From Phytophthora colocasiae (Eukaryota; Oomycota; Peronosporomycetes; Peronosporales; Peronosporaceae), in NCBI GenBank assembly GCA_018806915.1, contig JAGKQI010000100.1, positions 1,302,001 through 1,366,000 of the forward strand: a stretch of 64,000 bases of DNA, read 5' to 3'. The position numbers were made by a program, and so were the translations under genes. The notes beneath the pieces are model-generated. The model made no database searches. It saw nothing but the letters and a program-made list of their open reading frames with translations, and was not told the DNA's origin. Numbering within the stretch: the stretch's first letter is position 1; the number at the start of each line of letters is the position of its first letter. Positions 12,401 through 20,881 of the stretch are shown here, piece after piece.

Positions 12401-13366
12401 CAGAGTATTCGTCGAGATCTCGACGTACGACAAGTCTTGGATTCGGCCAAAACTATGGCGCCTCAAGCAGAACTCCGATATCCACATGTCTTCTGGGAAT
12501 ACTGAAGAACACCGCCGCTTGATGTAGTCGCCCTTCGCTGCCGCAGCCTTCTGAAAGACATTTGCGTCAGGCTTCGCTGTTCGCCAGGCGTATTCGACGT
12601 TCGGCGGAACAATTCTTCCAGCGTCCATGTCTCTCCAGCGGCGGAACTCACGGCGTACGTACTTCAGGGCACGTTCTCCATCCAGCGAATCAGCCCTCCC
12701 AGACTCATCAGACGGTGTCTTCAGAGAATCTTCGGACTTCATCGGTATGTCATCGGACATCGGAGTGTCTTTGGACCTTGGAGTCTTCGAGACACGTTCA
12801 TCAACCAGTCCGGGTTCCGTCTTTACTTCTCCCACGGACTTCCCAGAAGCCGTCGACTCAGAACACAAGTCAATGACCTCCGGGGACTCAACCACGTCGG
12901 CGCCTCCCTCAGACGCCTCATCACCACCCTCACGGGCAGTGACCACCTCGTCACCAGAAGCCTCGGCTTCTCACGGACCTTCCTCGGAACCTTGTGCACC
13001 AGACACATCGGGTGTCTCTTGGGCTTTAGGCTTCGCAGCAGGCTGGTCTTCGACCGCCGGTTCCGGGACGTTCACCTCCTCGACTGCTTCCTTTTCACGT
13101 GCAGCCTTCCTCCTCTCGCGTGCCGCCTTCTGAACAGCATCCAAGTCGGGTTGTTCGTCAGGCGGAAGACCTTGAAGATGCTTTGACTGACGTGTCGCCA
13201 CACTGCGACCACCGCGTCCCCAACGTTCTCCTCTCGTAGTTCCATGTGAAGCCATCTTGAATATAGACGCTTGACAGGAAACCCTCTTCTCAAACTCTCT
13301 TAGATCCGGTGATATCACGATACCAAGATCCGGGCACGCGCACCAGTTGTCGCGACGTCGGTGCAA
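9326..13366 (-). pseudogene. Gag polyprotein of the gypsy element
   Basis: One reading frame spans the whole stretch, broken by TGA at 12971 and TAA at 12284. The likely start is the ATG at about 13255 (MASHGTT), or the in-frame ATG at 13366. The N-terminal third is acidic and low-complexity; the middle has a long charged coiled coil (RRMEQEQKEFLARERLES and following, about 11350-11050). The C-terminal third has a recognisable capsid-like retrotransposon Gag region (WKELSSEFRRRY near 10010, then PLDFFYRLN near 9920). The frame ends at 9326, but the natural continuation into the zinc knuckles is in another frame from about 9425. Gag would form the particle that packages the RNA. The two stops split one continuous protein, so I treat it as one gene. 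Confidence 0.8.
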
Positions 13367-13430
13367 CTTTTACCGCGGTGCAGGGGCGTACAGTGAACCT
13401 GGAAGTGTGACTTCCGGTAGTGATACCAGA

Positions 13431-15240
13431 GTCGCACAGCAAGGTGGGCGTGTGTTACCTTGTGCTGTCCTCGTAGGTTCGTTGTCTTGGTAATGAGACC
13501 CTCGCCGGGGTCGTGAGAGTGTGTGTGAGAGTGAGGGTTCCTTGCGTAGACCGTCGGATGTCCTTCTGGTCCTCACAGGAGCGCTTGAGAGTCGAACGTT
13601 TTCCGGTGAACACTTGTGTACACCAGAGATTTCTGAAGGCAAAAGAGAAATTAATACAATGGGAAGTCCAGTAATTAGACTTCCAAGATAACCGCAATAT
13701 AGAGTTCCGATATACAAATATGTAGCTGCTCTTATTCTTTCCTGGCCCTTGAGCAGTGGGCTAGTTCTCCAGGTCAACTAGGGAAATGTTCACCAGACAC
13801 CTGGTCTGTCTGGTATTCCCGTAACTTTCGCGCACCACCCTCTAGTATATAGAGGGAAAATAAACCAATACACTATCAGTTATATAACAGTCTACCGAGC
13901 GTCTTGAGAGCGACTGTCTAGCTCCCAAACCTGTCCAAACGTACAATATGAAATGGGCTACCGCTAGAGACAAGACAAACGACCCAACTAGTAAATGGAA
14001 TAGGTGGGTCCTCTCAGGTCTCTTCGTTACGCTGATCTCCACCTAAAGGGGCTTGATAGGTGAGAGATCACACAACTCAAAGCTTTGTTGTGGCCTAATA
14101 CTTACAAGAAGCAGCAGGCAGATAGACTTGTTTGTGACAAGGTAAATTGAACTCTGGTTATCTATCTCGTATCTCTCTGTCTTCTGTCTTCCATATTCTC
14201 ATATACACTTGGTCTCAGTATAACTCAGGAATCTTCACTTGGGTTCACTATGGTAGTCGGTACAGCGGATCTTGTTGAGTCGACACTTAATGATGTCATT
14301 ACAGGGATGAGCAGGTTGCGTTTCACTTGATTGCGTGAGGTCGTGTTGGGTACACTTGGTTTCAGTATGGGGTGGACTTCAGAGTGTCAGAGTCTGGTAT
14401 CCTGTTCGTCAGGGTCTGGAATCATGTGCGTCGGAGACATGTTCATCGGAACCATGTACTCCGGAATCATGTACATCAGAGTCGTAATATCAGAGTCGTG
14501 ACACTTGGGTCTGATCATCGGAGTCTTGTACGTCGGAGTCTGTTCATCGGAAACTGGTGATGTCTGGAATATTGCTTGTATAAGCCGGACACATCAGACT
14601 TGTTCACCAGAATCATGTTCGTCGGACTTCATGTACGTCGGACTCAAGTTCGTCGGACTTTATGTACGTCGGAATTATGTATGTCAGACTTCATGGTGTG
14701 ATATCAGAATTTCCATGCGTGATACCAGAAATCCATGAGTGTTTTTTAGGGTGAGGAGCACGTATGCTGCAACGCACGAAGTCCAGTTGGGATATGCGCG
14801 GGGTGCGCTACGTCCGGTGCACGATACTTGGTATCTTGTGGGTAAAATTGTATTCCTTGAACCATCATCGTCACACAGGACGGCAACGGGATGAGGTTTC
14901 TCAGAGATACATTCTTCTGAGAGATTTTCTGCCAACCTTTAGGCACTCATCGTCGGGGAAAGTCCGGTGATCAGACTGAGTGTTGTTGTCTCTCGGAGTT
15001 TGTGCACTTTTCCGAGGAACACTTCAGATCTCTTGGGCCCCTTTGCAGTACAGGTGAAGGTTAATATTTATACAGCAGTTTTCTTCCACAGATCCATCAT
15101 ATTGTCGCACGGGACATAGCCTCGTCCCACATCTCCCTTTCTCCCATAAACCAGTGTATATCCAATCACATCACAGCGTAACGTCCATATCCACTCGAAA
15201 AATCGTAATTAGCAAAGTGTCACTTACTCGTCTAATAATT
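13431..15240 (-). mobile_element. Probable 5' LTR and leader of the gypsy element; no genes seen
   Basis: This 1.8-kb stretch has no convincing gene. On the minus strand it holds a TATA-like CTATATAC near 13848, and lies directly upstream of the primer-binding-site candidate at 13428-13421, so it probably contains the 5' LTR. I could not fix the LTR ends because no second LTR exists in the window to compare. The part from 14380 to 14700 is a degenerate 15-bp repeat. Confidence 0.45.
14385..14700. repeat. Degenerate 15-bp minisatellite, core ATGTACGTCGGANTC
   Basis: Plus-strand units such as ATGTTCATCGGAACC, ATGTACTCCGGAATC, ATGTACATCAGAGTC and ATGTACGTCGGAATT follow one another in two clusters (about 14400-14480 and 14590-14700). 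The same core (GTTCRTCRGA or GTTCACCAGA) recurs singly in the LTR and inside the element's coding region. Confidence 0.75.
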
Positions 15241-15258
15241 TACGATGCGTTTCGAGCT

Positions 15259-15459
15259 TTATTTGTGAACAATGCCGTATTCGGGAGCCCTGTCCATGGA
15301 GTTGCGAATTGTGCGATCCTTTTTCTCGACAAAGTGATGGTTTTGCTTGATTCCCTTGTAAACGCTCTTGTGCGAGTCGAAGTGAGCAAGCTGGTGCTCA
15401 CGGCCGCAGTACAGGACGACCTGGCAGCGCGAACACTTTAATAGATCGTCGGGTGATAG
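15259..15459 (-). pseudogene. MYND zinc-finger gene fragment
   Basis: Minus-strand reading gives LLKCSRCQVVLYCGREHQ, the second half of the MYND finger seen in the genes at 44.2, 56.7, 58.1 and 59.4 kb, followed by a short piece of the next region and TAA at 15261-15259. The first cysteine pair and the start codon are missing, the last ligand cysteine has become tyrosine (KSVYKG), and the remaining 250 residues are absent. The sequence just upstream (15466-15500) still resembles the 5' region near 56880, so an internal deletion removed the start. Confidence 0.8.
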
Positions 15460-15596
15460 GTGTTGCTGTTGACGAATTAAAGTCTGACGAGTTTTTCGGT
15501 GGGGTCATCCACAGTATCCGATATCCCCCCCCAATGAATCCATGTGAAGTACTTTGAGAACTACTCAATGAGTAGTATCAATGACTGTTGCGGAAT

Positions 15597-15660
15597 GTCT
15601 TCAATTCGTCAACCACGGCATTCGCTTGCTCGGATCAAATCGACACATCCGTCCCACGTA
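15597..15660 (-). repeat. Copy of the 3' end of the ankyrin-kinase pseudogene
   Basis: About 60 bp match 59581-59645 (shared TTCAATTCGTCAACCACGGC and following) with a small indel and a few changes. In both places the match lies just upstream of a minus-strand MYND finger, so a block holding both was probably duplicated and then decayed here. The remaining sequence to 15856 holds nothing I recognise. Confidence 0.7.
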
Positions 15661-16161
15661 GGGATGTTTTGGGCTGCGATTGGAATGCCATTCGGAATCC
15701 CAAACCATAAATAAAACGCGTTCGGAATGCGGCTGAAAACAATGAGATCGAATTTCGTGCACGTGCACGGGGCGTCTCGTGCTCGTGGGTAGCACATTCG
15801 AGCCTGCTCGGGTAATTGAGGGCTTCGCACAGCAGCAATATAACTAAACGAACGTATTAACCCCTCCAGCCCGGCTGATTTTGACCTTCTTACGCTGCAT
15901 TATGCAGCACAGTTATACTAGGAATTTGTATAAAACGTCGCTTAAAGGGCTTGGGAAGTGTGCACACGCTCGGCGATGGACAGGACACTTCCCGCTTAAG
16001 CTGCATGTTGCAGAACAAATTGTATCCAGATGCCCCATGCAAAGCTGCATAATGCTGTAGAAGGACCGTGCAGTGTTGCACAAAGACCATGTGCAATTGG
16101 CCAGAGACCAGTCGAATATCGAGAAACCAAACTCGATTTTTTTGAAAATGAGAAGGCATAC

Positions 16162-16199
16162 GAAAAGCAAGTAAACCGGTACCGGTTTACTTGCTTTTC
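16162..16199. repeat. Perfect 38-bp palindrome
   Basis: The two 19-nt arms (16162-16180 and 16181-16199) are exact reverse complements with no spacer; the centre is ACCGGTACCGGT. It can form a cruciform or mark an inverted duplication. It lies inside the small TTAA element. Confidence 0.95.
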
Positions 16200-16428
16200 A
16201 TACAAAGTCCTATATACTATTTTACAGTGTTACGTCGAGAAACAGCTGATCAAGGAGTCGGTTCCGCTGTCTTCTGCTGATGGTCCACATGCACCATACG
16301 AGCAATGCATAATGCAGCATAAGTTCGCTGCATAATACGACATAAAGTGACTAGCAAGGTAGACTACACATTATTTTCCGAAGCTGTATGTGTCCTCCGT
16401 TTTTTTCTTGGTGTAGGAGTTCTCAAAT

Positions 16429-17412
16429 AGAGACCTTTCGGAGCGGATGTTGGTTGTTGGTTGCGGGAACAGCGAGTACAACTGTCGCGTTCGTGCAACC
16501 CGCAACCTGCAAATGCTTTTTTTCTTTCGGAGCTCTTTAGATGTGGGAACGGCTCTTCGTGACTCTTTATCACCTAAGCTCAGACACTCGAAGAACAGCG
16601 CGACCAAAGGATCATGCCACGAGTAACTAGACCACGAACGAGGGGCTTGGCAGCTCTCATGATGGCGCTGTACTATCATGATTCCAGCTACGATCACGTC
16701 TTGTGTGCTGCTTTGCTGGTCAGGCCTTCGGTAGAGCGGCCCCTTGTCCCTGACTCTCGCTTTAGCCCCGACACGTGTACGGATGCAAATGCGCTCGAAG
16801 ACTACAGATTTAAAAGCGATAAACTCATGCAGCTTACAGATCTATTACTGATTAAAGTTTGGACTTCCATTAAGCGTACCAGCAGCAGCCATGCTTTTCT
16901 GATGCTGCCAAACTTTGCATTTAAAGGGCATGTCCTTGTTCACCTGGATGGCGTGTAAGTAGTCTTCATCGGGGCCAAATCGCTTGGGGAGTGTAGCAGA
17001 GCGATCCACAGCGGGGATAATTTCGTTTGCCGAGTGATCATCTCCGTCATCCGCACCTCCGTTCTTGTAGTTTGTGTTCAGCGCGGTCGCCTCTTGCCCA
17101 GACGATAGCGCGGGGAGAGTGTGGAGAGCGCCATGATCGAGTTCGAATTTTGCGATCTTCGAGCGGTGCGAGGCTAGACCTGTAGAACTTAGTGCAGCTC
17201 TTCTACATCAAAAACTGGAGAATTTCATCATAGACAGATTTCCACAACCTACATCGTTGTGGGATACGAAGCCTGTTATGGCGGTATTTCCAACATGGAT
17301 GTTGGAACGAAAGGTCGTGGCCGGAAGTGATTAGTAAGCAGCTATAATTTTGCACCTTTTACGCGTGTCGTTCCCGCAACCAACAACCAACATCCGCTCC
17401 GAAAGGTCTCTA
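16429..17412. repeat. Pair of inverted repeats, about 40 bp, 0.9 kb apart
   Basis: The arm at 16430-16470 (AGAGACCTTTCGGAGCGGAT and on to GCGGGAAC) recurs as its reverse complement at 17371-17412. The arms appear identical. They are internal to the TTAA element and do not coincide with its ends. Confidence 0.9.
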
Positions 17413-18041
17413 ATGAAACGGATGGTTGGCGGGCGCCACTGTTGCAACATTTACCTGTTCATGAGCATATCAATCCTGCTGAATAGCATATTTATGAAAA
17501 ATGAAAGACAGCGTTTATGTCTGGCAAATCGTGAAGCTTTTTCGGTGCAAGATATTTGCCCATCATTTTTGTATCTTGATTTCAGTATGCGTCGATTCGT
17601 GTGATTTTTTCACATACAAACATCAAGATAAATTCAACGTTACGCTGCATAATGCAGCTTAATAAAAAGGCCTAAGCTGCATTATGCAGCACTCCGGGTT
17701 GGAGGGGTTAAAGTATACTATATTAACCCTTTCGAGGTCATACCCTTGGTTACAGTTCAAGAAGCACCCATCAAAACGGTCATGAAGGGGGGCAATTTGC
17801 CCCCGTTGACAGAAGTTCAACTGCACATCTCCTTCTGTAATTACGACCAATCATATCATCCTCTGGAAACTATAATTTACGCGATGTGTCAAACATCATG
17901 GAAATTTATGCACTTAAGTACGAAAACTATCAAGATTGCGTCAGCAAACACTGCTTTAAGTACGTAATTTTGGTGACCATTGAGTGGATCTCCTGTCTCT
18001 GAACTCAGCACTCCTACTAGTATTTCTTTACTGAAACTAAG

Positions 18042-18050
18042 TCATTTGCC
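18042..18050 (+). promoter_or_regulatory. Initiator-like TCATTTGCC upstream of the DOT1-like gene
   Basis: TCATTTGCC lies 23 nt before the ATG at 18073 and resembles the oomycete initiator core TCATTT. It supports the ATG at 18073 as the start rather than an upstream TTG. Confidence 0.4.
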
Positions 18051-18072
18051 TACCTGTAGTAGCACAGCAATC

Positions 18073-19515
18073 ATGGCCACAACGTTCACTTTTGAAGATG
18101 ATAAGGAACTTGTGCAGCAGGCGCGCACCTACGTCGATGCAGGTACAAGGATCGCGTGGGCTAATGTGGCCCATCGTATGCAGCGCACTGGTCACTGTGT
18201 GAAGTCATTGCAGGAGCGACTGCGAACGTTGAAGAAGGCGTGGGGCAATGATATCCGGCGTTTCCCTCCAAGCTTCTACGCAAAAGTGCGCCGTCCACGT
18301 GGTCGGCCACCAGCGGTGACTCGTCAGTTGCGGCTTGGTGGGGCCATTCCGCAAAGACAACGTACAGACACAGGAGATCCAGCACCGCTCCGAAGCTCTG
18401 GCGAATGTGAATCACAATATCTTCCTCCAGCATATCCGCGACATCCTGCTGTAAAAATCCCACCACGACCACCACGTGCACAGCTCCGAGCAGAAACTCC
18501 ACGGCAGACCCCCACAACACCACAAGTGGCTCCAGTTCCTCCTCCGATATTGCCTCCATCAAGTAACCTACAACCTACAAGTACGGCACCGTCGCCACGC
18601 CCAGCAGATACTGTTGCTCGTGAAAATTCGCCAGAAGTAACAGACGAATCTCGGCCAACACCTGAAGGCGCCGTCAAACTATTTGCTGTTGCTGGAGCTT
18701 CGCTGGCGTTACGCTCCGCTCGTGATGACGGCGCAGCAGTAACCTCAAGCGACACCAGCAGCAATACGGGATCGACAGACACTTTGGAGGCCCCAGAAGA
18801 AGAACGATCACCCCCAATGGCACCGTCAAGGTGTGAGCAAACTGTAGCAACGATTTTTGCTGACGTTCCTCGTGAAGTGGTTGTCCAGGGCACCAACAAG
18901 AAGCCCCACCGCAATGCCGGCGAGTTGATGCCATGTGGAATTTCTTCTCTTATCCGTGAGCTGGGTGAACTTGACAATTCGGATATCTTCCTCGATATCG
19001 GTGCCGAAGTCGGGAATGTGGTGGCGCAAGTTGCCCTAGGCACTAACGTGAACAAAGCTATCGGCATTGAAGTTCGCCGCAATTTATACGAGCTCGGAGT
19101 CGCGATGATGTCAAAGTTTACGAGCTCAAGGCGGTTATACGAGAGAGCCCAACTAGTTTGCAAGGACGCCGTCGACCTGCGCATTGCATCTACGCCACCA
19201 TACGCTGACGCATCAGTTGTATACTGGAACAATCTCCTCTTCGAACCACAAGCTATCGAACATTTGAAGGATGAGCTTGTTGGTATGTTCCTCTTGAGAA
19301 AGCTGGTCAGCTCTCTAAATTTCTGCCCGAGACACCGCAACGGCTGTCAAAACCCGTTCTGTCAAGCATTCAAGCTGGTGAAAGTGTTAGATCTTCCTTG
19401 CAGCTGGAAGGCTGATTTCCAATATTTTTGTACGAGTCGGACTGAGTTGACGTTCATAAGGAAACAGAACAATATATATTTTTTGCCTTTCACATTGTAT
19501 ACTTTACTCAAGTGA
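18073..19515 (+). CDS. DOT1-like SAM-dependent methyltransferase, transposon cargo
   Basis: 480 residues, uninterrupted. Residues 5-75 form a Myb/SANT-like helical region with conserved tryptophans (IAWANVAHRM, LKKAWGND), followed by an AT-hook core RGRP (76-79) and a Pro/Ser-rich linker to about 260. The C-terminal catalytic part has the DOT1 order: DIFLDIGAEVGNVVAQVAL (304-322) for SAM binding, where GAE replaces the usual GSG; GIE (331-333); and NNLLF (386-390), the NNxxF motif of the active site. A Cys-rich piece (CPRHRNGCQNPFC) follows. DOT1 proteins methylate lysine 79 of histone H3; this activity is inferred, not shown. The gene lies between piggyBac ends, convergent with the transposase. 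The changed SAM motif leaves activity open. It could be a domesticated host gene captured by the transposon. Confidence 0.75.
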   Translation: MATTFTFEDDKELVQQARTYVDAGTRIAWANVAHRMQRTGHCVKSLQERLRTLKKAWGNDIRRFPPSFYAKVRRPRGRPPAVTRQLRLGGAIPQRQRTDTGDPAPLRSSGECESQYLPPAYPRHPAVKIPPRPPRAQLRAETPRQTPTTPQVAPVPPPILPPSSNLQPTSTAPSPRPADTVARENSPEVTDESRPTPEGAVKLFAVAGASLALRSARDDGAAVTSSDTSSNTGSTDTLEAPEEERSPPMAPSRCEQTVATIFADVPREVVVQGTNKKPHRNAGELMPCGISSLIRELGELDNSDIFLDIGAEVGNVVAQVALGTNVNKAIGIEVRRNLYELGVAMMSKFTSSRRLYERAQLVCKDAVDLRIASTPPYADASVVYWNNLLFEPQAIEHLKDELVGMFLLRKLVSSLNFCPRHRNGCQNPFCQAFKLVKVLDLPCSWKADFQYFCTSRTELTFIRKQNNIYFLPFTLYTLLK

Positions 19516-19555
19516 CTTGCCATTTAGTTGTCTGTTCCTCAAGAAGAGAGAGTGT

Positions 19556-20745
19556 CCAGCTACTTTAGCAGCCAAGGACGTCTTCCTTGGGGCGAAGGTG
19601 CTGATCTACGGTTGTCACTTCGAGCTGCAGGACTATCTGGACCCGTACATGACTGGGAAATTGGGACGCGAGCAACAGAAATCCGTTCTGGAGATCTAAG
19701 CTTGCATGATAGATCGTGTCGGCGCAGTACTAAACTTCCTCTTGCACCAGACGTTCGCGTTCTCGGCTGTGAAGATGATGCAGGTGGGCGAACCACTTGC
19801 GGCGAAACTGTACAAGCTGCAACGAGATACTGAGGATTTAGAGGTGCGGATTAACCAGTTGACTAGTTCCCCCATCGTTGCTATGGAGCTCGTTCAGGAA
19901 AACTGTCTTGAGAAACTCAAGCAGGTTGTGGCGAGTTTGAGCGCACGCTTCAATGCTCAACCTGGGAATTCGAGAGCACTTCGTCGGTCCTGGAAGCACA
20001 ACAGCTACCCAGCCTTTACTTTGAGACTCTTCACTCTCCGACGACAGTGTTTGAGAATTGTACGTGCTGTGTGGTGCTTTCTCGTGTGGTCAAGGAAGGC
20101 TTAGTTGGAGAGGTGGTATCCGATATCCAGGACGACGGTGGAATACTATGGAGCTGTTCATCCTTGATCGCACCACTGCTCCTGGAAGTCTACGAAGGCG
20201 TCGTACCGCACTTCAATGAACCTGTCATTCATCACTGGCCCATGTCTAGCCATGGAGCTGGTGGGCAACATTCACAAGACGTTGTCACGCAGTTCCGTGC
20301 TAGTGCCGGTCCTTGGGATGTCGAAATGGCTAAAGAGCTGAAACCGCAGACCATCCGCGCCAAATTCGGTCATGATCGTGAACGTAACGCCGTCCATTGC
20401 GCTGATCTCGTTGAGGATGGCGTCCTAATTCTTCGACACCCAGTCAAATGCAGCCTACAAGCTATCGCGTGCTCTGCGGTTGAAGTAAAGACCAAGATAT
20501 TGAAGCAAATGGACGAGCAGAAGCCACACTTCGCTGATTTCCTCCAGCATTGCGAATGGAACTGGACGACTTCTTCTTGTGAGTTTAAGCGGGTCATCTC
20601 GTTCGTTTGCAGTCCTCGTGGCCTTCTGGAGCCTTCGGTGTCAATATCCAGAGGCTCAGCGGTCTATTTCGCTGGAGATGGCAATGAAAAAGACGTTGGA
20701 GAGAAAGTAGGAGCGTTGGATCATACACGCGCTCAGTACGTCTAG
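19556..20745 (+). pseudogene. NME7: NME7 (nucleoside diphosphate kinase 7) remnant
   Basis: Three frames in order match NME7: the end of the DM10 domain (DVFLGAKVLIYG, then LGREQQKSVL near 19660), the first NDK domain (KMMQVGEPLAA, SPIVAMELVQENCLEKLK near 19870), and the second NDK domain (NCTCCVV near 20055, FLEVYxGVVPxFN-like LLEVYEGVVPHFN near 20190, then TIRAKFGHDRERNAVHCADL near 20360). A TAA at 19697-19699 and a frameshift near 20000 break it, and most of the NDK1 catalytic part and the DM10 start are gone. The region after about 20450 is not recognisable. NME7 is normally a ciliary/flagellar protein. It sits 40 bp after the DOT1-like stop, so it was captured by, or inserted into, the transposon. 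Confidence 0.75.
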
Positions 20746-20881
20746 CAGGCTTTGAACTTGTGCTACCAGTTCAGTGATTGATGCGTTTTGTTCGGTGCAA
20801 CAGACTGAATCGCGATCTTCGACACCAAACTATGTATACTGCATTTATTAGCATACTTAGATCAAGATAACTACCCACAAC

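Larger units (their letters stand above)
3623..13430 (-). mobile_element. Decayed Ty3/gypsy LTR retrotransposon, dual RNase H type
   Basis: On the minus strand the order is Gag, zinc knuckles, aspartic protease, reverse transcriptase, RNase H, a second RNase H, and integrase, which is the Ty3/gypsy order. The reading frame changes four times (near 9425, 7800, 7240 and 5540) and carries in-frame stops at 12971, 12284 and 9298, so this copy is not functional as read, unless some lesions are assembly errors. A possible primer-binding site (minus-strand TGGTATCA, 13428-13421) matches the 3' end of initiator tRNA-Met. The 5' LTR should lie above 13430; the 3' LTR is absent because the element stops 157 bp from the ABCA gene. 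The second RNase H before integrase recalls dual-RNase H gypsy lineages of plants (Tat) and oomycetes. Confidence 0.9.
15857..17711. mobile_element. Non-autonomous TTAA transposon (piggyBac-like), 1.86 kb
   Basis: TTAA at 15857-15860 and at 17708-17711 flank inverted ends CCCCTCCARCCCGG (15861-15874 and, inverted, 17694-17707). TTAA target duplication with C-rich ends is typical of the piggyBac superfamily. Just inside both ends lie copies of the palindrome GCTGCATTATGCAGC. No transposase is present. The interior holds a 38-bp perfect palindrome, a 40-bp inverted repeat, and an open minus-strand stretch of about 106 codons (17180-16860) without a start that I do not recognise. Confidence 0.8.

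Noticed and set aside
13370..13777. Minus-strand ORF of 135 codons in the leader
   Set aside because: It lies in the expected untranslated leader/LTR and has no recognisable domain.
16860..17180. Minus-strand open stretch of about 106 codons in the small TTAA element
   Set aside because: No start codon and no motif; noted as a possible captured fragment only.
17980..18072. Extension of the DOT1-like gene upstream to TTG 17980
   Set aside because: TTG is not a usual eukaryotic start; the ATG at 18073 follows an initiator-like site and the Myb-like region begins right there.
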